DNA of 64,000 bases, taken from positions 36,240 to 100,239 of the forward strand of contig JAZQMC010000025.1 of NCBI GenBank assembly GCA_045543095.1. The letters run 5' to 3'. This document shows positions 59,917 through 64,000 of this stretch, one piece after another (position 1 is the first letter of the stretch; every line of letters begins with the position of its first letter). The position numbers and the translations under genes were made by a program. The stretch is from Fimenecus sp045543095 (lineage in GTDB: Bacteria; Bacillota; Clostridia; Oscillospirales; Acutalibacteraceae). A model generated the notes under the pieces. It ran no database searches. It was not told the DNA's origin and saw only the letters and a program-made list of their open reading frames with translations.

Positions 59917-61187
59917 AATTTGTTGAATTAGAAAAACAGGAATTCATTGAATTTTCTTCGCATCATCCCCAAGGGTTATTCTTTCAGTCCCCTTATTGGA
60001 TTGAGATTAAAGAGCAGAATGGTTGGCAAGGCAAAATTGTGGGCATAAAAAAAGACGGTGAAATTATCGCTGCCACAATTTTGCTTATTAAAAATGTAAT
60101 TGCAAACATTCGTTTTGCTTATGCTCCACGCGGATTTTTGCTTGATTACTCCGATTTCGAGTTGCTTGAATTCTTCACAAGTGAGATTAAGGGTTATCTT
60201 AAAAATATGGGCATTGCGTTTCTTAAAATCAATCCATACATTGATTATCAACTCCGCGATGTAAATGGTGAAATAATTGACGGCACACAGAATGATGCTT
60301 TAATGGATAAACTTAAATCTTTAGGCTATATTCACTACGGTTTTTATGTGGATATGGACGAGAAAAAGGATTTAGAGCCCCGTTGGGTTTCGGTACTTGA
60401 TATTCGCGATAAAACTATTGACGATTTGTTCAAGAATTTCCGTAGCGGTACAAAATGGGGCATCAATAACAGTAAAAAGAATTTTATTACTATGGTCGAG
60501 GCTGACGAGAGCAATCTGTTTGAGTTTAAAAACTTGATGGAGCACACCTCGGAGCGTCGCGGTTTTGTTGACCGTCCCCTTTCTTATTACACCGAGATGT
60601 TTAAAATTCTAAAAAGAGAAAATGCGGTTAAGGTGCTTTTTGCAGAAATTAATTTCAAAGACCTTTATGAATTCACAAATGCGAGATTTGAGAAAAATGC
60701 AAAGCGTCTTGAAGTAATCAAGGATAACCCTAAAAAGCAAAAAGAATATAATGAAATTTCATCAGAGCAAAAAAGCCTTGAGCCAAGGCTTGAAACAATC
60801 AAGAAAAACATTGAAGAATTCGGTGAGAAAAAGATTATTGCGGGCGGTTGGTATATGCTTTACGGCCGTGAAATCGTTTATCTTTTCGGTGCAAGCTACA
60901 AACCATTTATGAGATATAATTCACAGTATTTATTGCAGTATGAAATGCTGAAATACGCTATTGATGAAGGCTATGACAAGTTCAATTTCTATGGTATTGA
61001 CGGTAATTTCAATGAGAATTCGGTAAATTACGGTTTATTTGATTTCAAGCGTGGTTTTAACGCGGATGTGCACGAATTACTTGGCGAATTTGATTTGATT
61101 GTGAACAAATCTCTTTACAAGCAATACAACCTTTTATTTAAGGGATACAAGGTACTCAAAGCAATTCAAAAGAAACTTATTAAATAA
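59913..61187 (+). CDS. FemABX-type peptidoglycan aminoacyltransferase 2
   Basis: 424 residues. Clearly a paralogue of gene 1: GLFFQSPYWIEIKEQNGW...VGIKKDGEI, SGTKWGINNSKK, coiled coil (about 245-310), then FYGIDGNF and FDFKRGF. ATG overlaps the stop of gene 1 by four bases. In staphylococci, FemX, FemA and FemB act in sequence; three tandem genes here suggest a multi-step bridge, though which step each performs cannot be read. Confidence 0.9.
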   Translation: MKFVELEKQEFIEFSSHHPQGLFFQSPYWIEIKEQNGWQGKIVGIKKDGEIIAATILLIKNVIANIRFAYAPRGFLLDYSDFELLEFFTSEIKGYLKNMGIAFLKINPYIDYQLRDVNGEIIDGTQNDALMDKLKSLGYIHYGFYVDMDEKKDLEPRWVSVLDIRDKTIDDLFKNFRSGTKWGINNSKKNFITMVEADESNLFEFKNLMEHTSERRGFVDRPLSYYTEMFKILKRENAVKVLFAEINFKDLYEFTNARFEKNAKRLEVIKDNPKKQKEYNEISSEQKSLEPRLETIKKNIEEFGEKKIIAGGWYMLYGREIVYLFGASYKPFMRYNSQYLLQYEMLKYAIDEGYDKFNFYGIDGNFNENSVNYGLFDFKRGFNADVHELLGEFDLIVNKSLYKQYNLLFKGYKVLKAIQKKLIK

Positions 61188-61198
61188 GGTTTGATAAT

Positions 61199-62449
61199 AT
61201 GTACAAGTTTAAAGCGGATATTTCCGTCAATGAATTTACGGCATTTGTCGAGAAATCATCATTTGCCACAATTCAGCAGACAAAAGAATGGTCAAAACTT
61301 AAAAACAACTGGAAAAACAGTTTTTGCGGAATATACAAGGATGACGAATTGGTCGGTGTTGCACTGATTTTAATGCGTACTCTTATGCCCGGATTTACTT
61401 ATGCTTACTGCCCACGCGGTCCAATTATGGATTTCTGCGATATTGAGGCGGTAAAGACGTTCACCGAGGGTGCGAGGGCATATTGCAAGTCACAGGGCGT
61501 TTATCTCTTAAAGGTTGACCCCACTATTGTTGTGGGCAAGACCTTACCCGATATGCCAGAGGAAAAATATCTTGACTGTTTTGACCTCGAAAAAGGCAAG
61601 GTTGAGTTTGATAATATGGTGGCTTGCGGTTTCCGTCACAAAGGATTTGGCAAGAGTCTTGACTCAGCAACTCAACCCCGATATAACGCGTTAATTCCGT
61701 TAAAAGACAGCGAGGGTAACCCTCTCACCGCACCCCAGTTCAAAAAGAATTACAAGCAGAAGCTTCGTAAATATTTAGGCAATTTCCAAGTAGCTCGCGG
61801 TCTTTACTATGAGGGTGCAGAGCACACAGACGAAAATATTGCACTTTTCAAAAAGATTTTAAGCAACACCGAGGCAAGACAGCAAATAAATCTTCGCAAC
61901 GAAGAATATTTTAATTTACTTGCATCTGCATTCGGTGAAAAAGCATATTTTGCTTTTGAAAAATGTGATGTTAATACTTATATTCAAAACCTTGAGAAAC
62001 GATATGAAAAAGAGCCCGAAAACCGCGAAAAGCTCACCGAACAAATTGAAGATGCTAAACGCGTTTTAGCAGAGCGTGGCGAAACCGTTCCCCTTGCGGC
62101 TTTACTTACGGTGTATCCGCCCAACAACGAGGGTGTTAAAATTGCCGAGTATTTATATGCGGGGTCTGATTTGACGGTTTTCTCGTCATTCTGTGCCACA
62201 CTTTGCGGGCTTAGTACACAATGCACCTATTGTGCCGAAAAGGGCTGTGATTATCTTGATTTAGGTGGTGTGCCCGGTACATTTGATGACGGTCTTTATG
62301 ATTTTAAGAGTCCGTTCAACCCGATTATTGTTGAATATGCGGGTGAATTCGATTTGAGCATAAACAATACAAAATATGCAATTATGGAAAAAGGGTTGCC
62401 GATACTTAAAAAGGGATATTCAAAAGTAAGAAAAATTTTGAAGAGATAA
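61199..62449 (+). CDS. FemABX-type peptidoglycan aminoacyltransferase 3
   Basis: 416 residues. The most divergent of the three: ATIQQTKEWSKLKNNWK...YCPRGPIMDF, an LRKYLGNFQVARG segment, coiled coil (about 255-300), then LDLGGVPGTFDDGLYDFKSPF. FemABX features are retained, including the final FK-x-x-F. Eleven bases after gene 2. Followed by a stem-loop at 62451-62487. Confidence 0.88.
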   Translation: MYKFKADISVNEFTAFVEKSSFATIQQTKEWSKLKNNWKNSFCGIYKDDELVGVALILMRTLMPGFTYAYCPRGPIMDFCDIEAVKTFTEGARAYCKSQGVYLLKVDPTIVVGKTLPDMPEEKYLDCFDLEKGKVEFDNMVACGFRHKGFGKSLDSATQPRYNALIPLKDSEGNPLTAPQFKKNYKQKLRKYLGNFQVARGLYYEGAEHTDENIALFKKILSNTEARQQINLRNEEYFNLLASAFGEKAYFAFEKCDVNTYIQNLEKRYEKEPENREKLTEQIEDAKRVLAERGETVPLAALLTVYPPNNEGVKIAEYLYAGSDLTVFSSFCATLCGLSTQCTYCAEKGCDYLDLGGVPGTFDDGLYDFKSPFNPIIVEYAGEFDLSINNTKYAIMEKGLPILKKGYSKVRKILKR

Positions 62450-62450
62450 A

Positions 62451-62489
62451 AATAACTCCTCATTCGTAATTTGAATGGGGAGTTATTAT
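62451..62489 (+). terminator. Stem-loop after the Fem-like operon
   Basis: AATAACTCCTCATTC/GAATGGGGAGTTATT, 15 pairs with one mismatch, weak T-tract (ATTTAT). Confidence 0.65.
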
Positions 62490-63500
62490 TTATGGATTGA
62501 ATCCCTCCACCGCTGACGCGGTCCCCCTCCCTTTGACAAGGGAGGCTTTTTTCTTTCTCAATAAAATTATTACTACTATTGCAATTATAAAGAAAACTAA
62601 AAGTATTATTCCAAGGATTAAGGCTTTTTGAGCATAGGGCGAGTAACAATCCATTAAAGGTTTTATGAATTGGTATGACACTAAATCCTGTTTGCCTGTA
62701 TGGAATTCCTCAAATATATTTTGAAGCAGAGTGATTGCACCGCTATAAGATAACAATACTACGCTGAAATAAGCAAATGTGTTATAAATCCTTCTGATAT
62801 TCACCACAAGTAATGCAACGGCAAGGTAAATCGAGATGTTTTTAAGTTTTATTGCGGTTTCCTCTGACAACAAAACTATTATTTTATCGGTGCTTATGCC
62901 TGTTATATCCTCAATGAATTCAAACACAAAAAGTTTGATTTTTATACTCATTTCTTCTGCGAAGCTATTTGCATTTTCGGGGTTTAAGTCGGGATTTTCT
63001 TGTAAAGACACACCATTTTCAATGCGAAGTTTGGCTTCATTAACATCACTGTAAAGAAAATAGTCAATTATTGAATGAATTTCGGTTTTAATTATTTTTT
63101 CTATTGTATATGAATTAAGGAACTTATCCACCGCATATTCAACAATAGATGAGCTTACATCACCGAAGAAATTATCAAGAATATTGTTAAAATTTGAAAA
63201 TGAAAAGTCCCCCAATGAAAATGATGGTGATTTTGTATTTTCTTCGATATATTCTTCGGCATATTTTTCAGCAAAATCATTGGCATATTCGCCGAGAGTT
63301 ATTTTTTCGCCTTTCTGTGTGAAAGTAAGCGAGGGTAAATGAGTATTATCTATCTGCGAATTAAATTCGTCAGATGTTAAATATGCTCTGCCCACACCTA
63401 TAAGCGTTGCACCAAGCAAGGAAAAGAGCAAGGCTATGCTTAATATTACTGATAATACCGCTGAAATTATATGAAGAACCAAAGAGAGTGTTTTATTCAT
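62490..63500 (-). CDS. Membrane protein of unknown function, 3' end within a dispersed repeat
   Basis: About 336 residues from the ATG at 63500 (TAGGTG upstream). N-terminal membrane segment (about 5-35), extracytoplasmic region (about 40-200) and two or three C-terminal membrane segments (about 205-235 and 285-310). No family recognised. The last roughly 17 codons, after the basic RKKK, are read from the GAATCCCTCC-type repeat (62497-62547) and end at 62490, so the natural C-terminus was probably replaced or extended by the repeat. On the minus strand downstream of the GtrA-like gene. Confidence 0.75.
   Translation of the reverse strand: MNKTLSLVLHIISAVLSVILSIALLFSLLGATLIGVGRAYLTSDEFNSQIDNTHLPSLTFTQKGEKITLGEYANDFAEKYAEEYIEENTKSPSFSLGDFSFSNFNNILDNFFGDVSSSIVEYAVDKFLNSYTIEKIIKTEIHSIIDYFLYSDVNEAKLRIENGVSLQENPDLNPENANSFAEEMSIKIKLFVFEFIEDITGISTDKIIVLLSEETAIKLKNISIYLAVALLVVNIRRIYNTFAYFSVVLLSYSGAITLLQNIFEEFHTGKQDLVSYQFIKPLMDCYSPYAQKALILGIILLVFFIIAIVVIILLRKKKASLVKGRGTASAVEGFNP
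62497..62547. repeat. Dispersed repeat GAATCCCTCCACCGC...AAGGGAGGC
   Basis: Full copy of the family at 53093, with central ACCGCTGACGCGGT. It supplies the end of the reading frame on the minus strand. Confidence 0.88.
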
Positions 63501-63559
63501 AGCAACACCTAAAACTATGCCCCGCACCGTATTGGTACAGGGCAATTTTTTTTAATAAA

Positions 63560-64000
63560 TTATTCTGCTTTTTCTTCCTTTTTCTTATGGAAAAGAATTT
63601 TGTCAACAGGGAAATAGAGGAAGAACTGAACTGCTGAACAAATCATTGTTGCGATATTCTTAGCCAATACCTCGTCACACCAGTCAAAGTTAACGAAAAC
63701 GCCTTTAAGTGTTGGGTTAAGCCATGCTGAGAAGAAGATAAGAGCGATTGTGAAAACAATGTAAATTGGAAGTGCAACTGCAACATTTGCACCTGAATTG
63801 AATGTCTTTTCTTTATTTACAAAGAAAGCGACAATCTGTGCAACAATGTTTGCAATATTAAACGCAATAAAGTAACCTGTACCACTAAATAACAATGCTC
63901 CTGTTTCAGCATCATATTCAACGGGATAGTGGAAAACAAACCAATTAAGTTCTTGTGCTGATAACTCAAAAACAGCAGGAATTGCCTTTAAAATATTAAG
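63560..64000 (-). CDS. GtrA-like integral membrane protein (partial)
   Basis: Runs in from the right edge; the 5' end is missing. The visible 146 residues contain a GtrA-type motif GTGYFIAFNIANIVAQIVAFFVNKEKTFN and three more membrane segments, ending in a basic/acidic tail (HKKKEEKAE). GtrA proteins are small flippase-like or cell-surface polysaccharide proteins often near glycosyltransferases; none is visible. The frame is open from 64000 to the first in-frame TTG at 63895, so the protein is not confined to that TTG. Confidence 0.8.
   Translation of the reverse strand, partial: LNILKAIPAVFELSAQELNWFVFHYPVEYDAETGALLFSGTGYFIAFNIANIVAQIVAFFVNKEKTFNSGANVAVALPIYIVFTIALIFFSAWLNPTLKGVFVNFDWCDEVLAKNIATMICSAVQFFLYFPVDKILFHKKKEEKAE

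Overview
The window reads as AT-rich chromosomal DNA of a spore-forming Clostridia bacterium, most likely Oscillospiraceae/Ruminococcaceae-like. The evidence is the gene order phoH-ybeY-dgkA-era-yqzL-recO-mutS2, sporulation genes yqfC, yqfD and a ylbJ-like gene, a division/wall cluster that includes a PASTA-type PBP, and many short GC-rich palindromic intergenic repeats. The genus is inferred; no 16S rRNA gene is present.

Layout. 0-4.4 kb (minus strand): ftsE-ftsX, a LytM coiled-coil protein and an S41 peptidase homologue cut by the window edge. 4.8-9.7 kb: a CdaR/PucR regulator, an RsuA-type pseudouridine synthase, a DUF4830-like protein, a coiled-coil protein, coaD, rsmD and a HAD phosphatase. 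9.7-14.2 kb: uvrC, a methyltransferase, HPr and a polysaccharide deacetylase. 14.2-17.9 kb: the ribosome/SRP block ylxM-ffh-rpsP-khpA-rimM-trmD. 18-26.2 kb: a lipoprotein, mutS2-recO-yqzL-era-dgkA-ybeY-phoH and yqfD-yqfC. 26.3-28.2 kb (plus): ylbJ-like, a small Cys-rich protein and an XRE regulator. 28.2-42.1 kb (minus): the division and cell wall cluster, in transcription order mraZ-rsmH-ftsL-pbp-murE-murF-mraY-ftsW-murG-murA-ftsQ, then ftsZ with its own promoter; murD and ftsA are not in it. 42.5-51.6 kb: ppa-pncB, a nitroreductase, an Mrr-type endonuclease bracketed by inverted repeats, hisH-hisF, an SPFH protein, a NagD-like HAD, and a four-gene unit with a PstS-like binding protein. 51.7-58.3 kb (plus): tRNA-Thr and tRNA-Tyr, a TIM-barrel protein, a CaCA antiporter behind an attenuator-like leader, a PepD-type dipeptidase, an OPT transporter and a PqqD-like protein. 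58.6-64 kb: three consecutive FemABX-type transferases, then two membrane proteins on the minus strand.

Working together, the window is mainly envelope and translation housekeeping. The dcw cluster makes lipid II and the divisome. FtsEX with its LytM partner should control septal hydrolysis. The three Fem-like proteins may modify the peptide stem. MurE carries the DNPR signature of meso-diaminopimelate addition.

The most unusual signals are three intergenic arrays of consecutive small hairpins (4.6, 42.3 and 58.3 kb) joined by short constant spacers that switch to their reverse complement near the centre. Two are diverged copies with base-pair-preserving changes; the third has the same architecture with a different spacer word. 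Also notable are two probable pseudoenzymes next to ftsEX, an unassigned leader before the CaCA antiporter, and transcript-5'-end hairpins before ylxM-ffh and the DUF4830-like gene.
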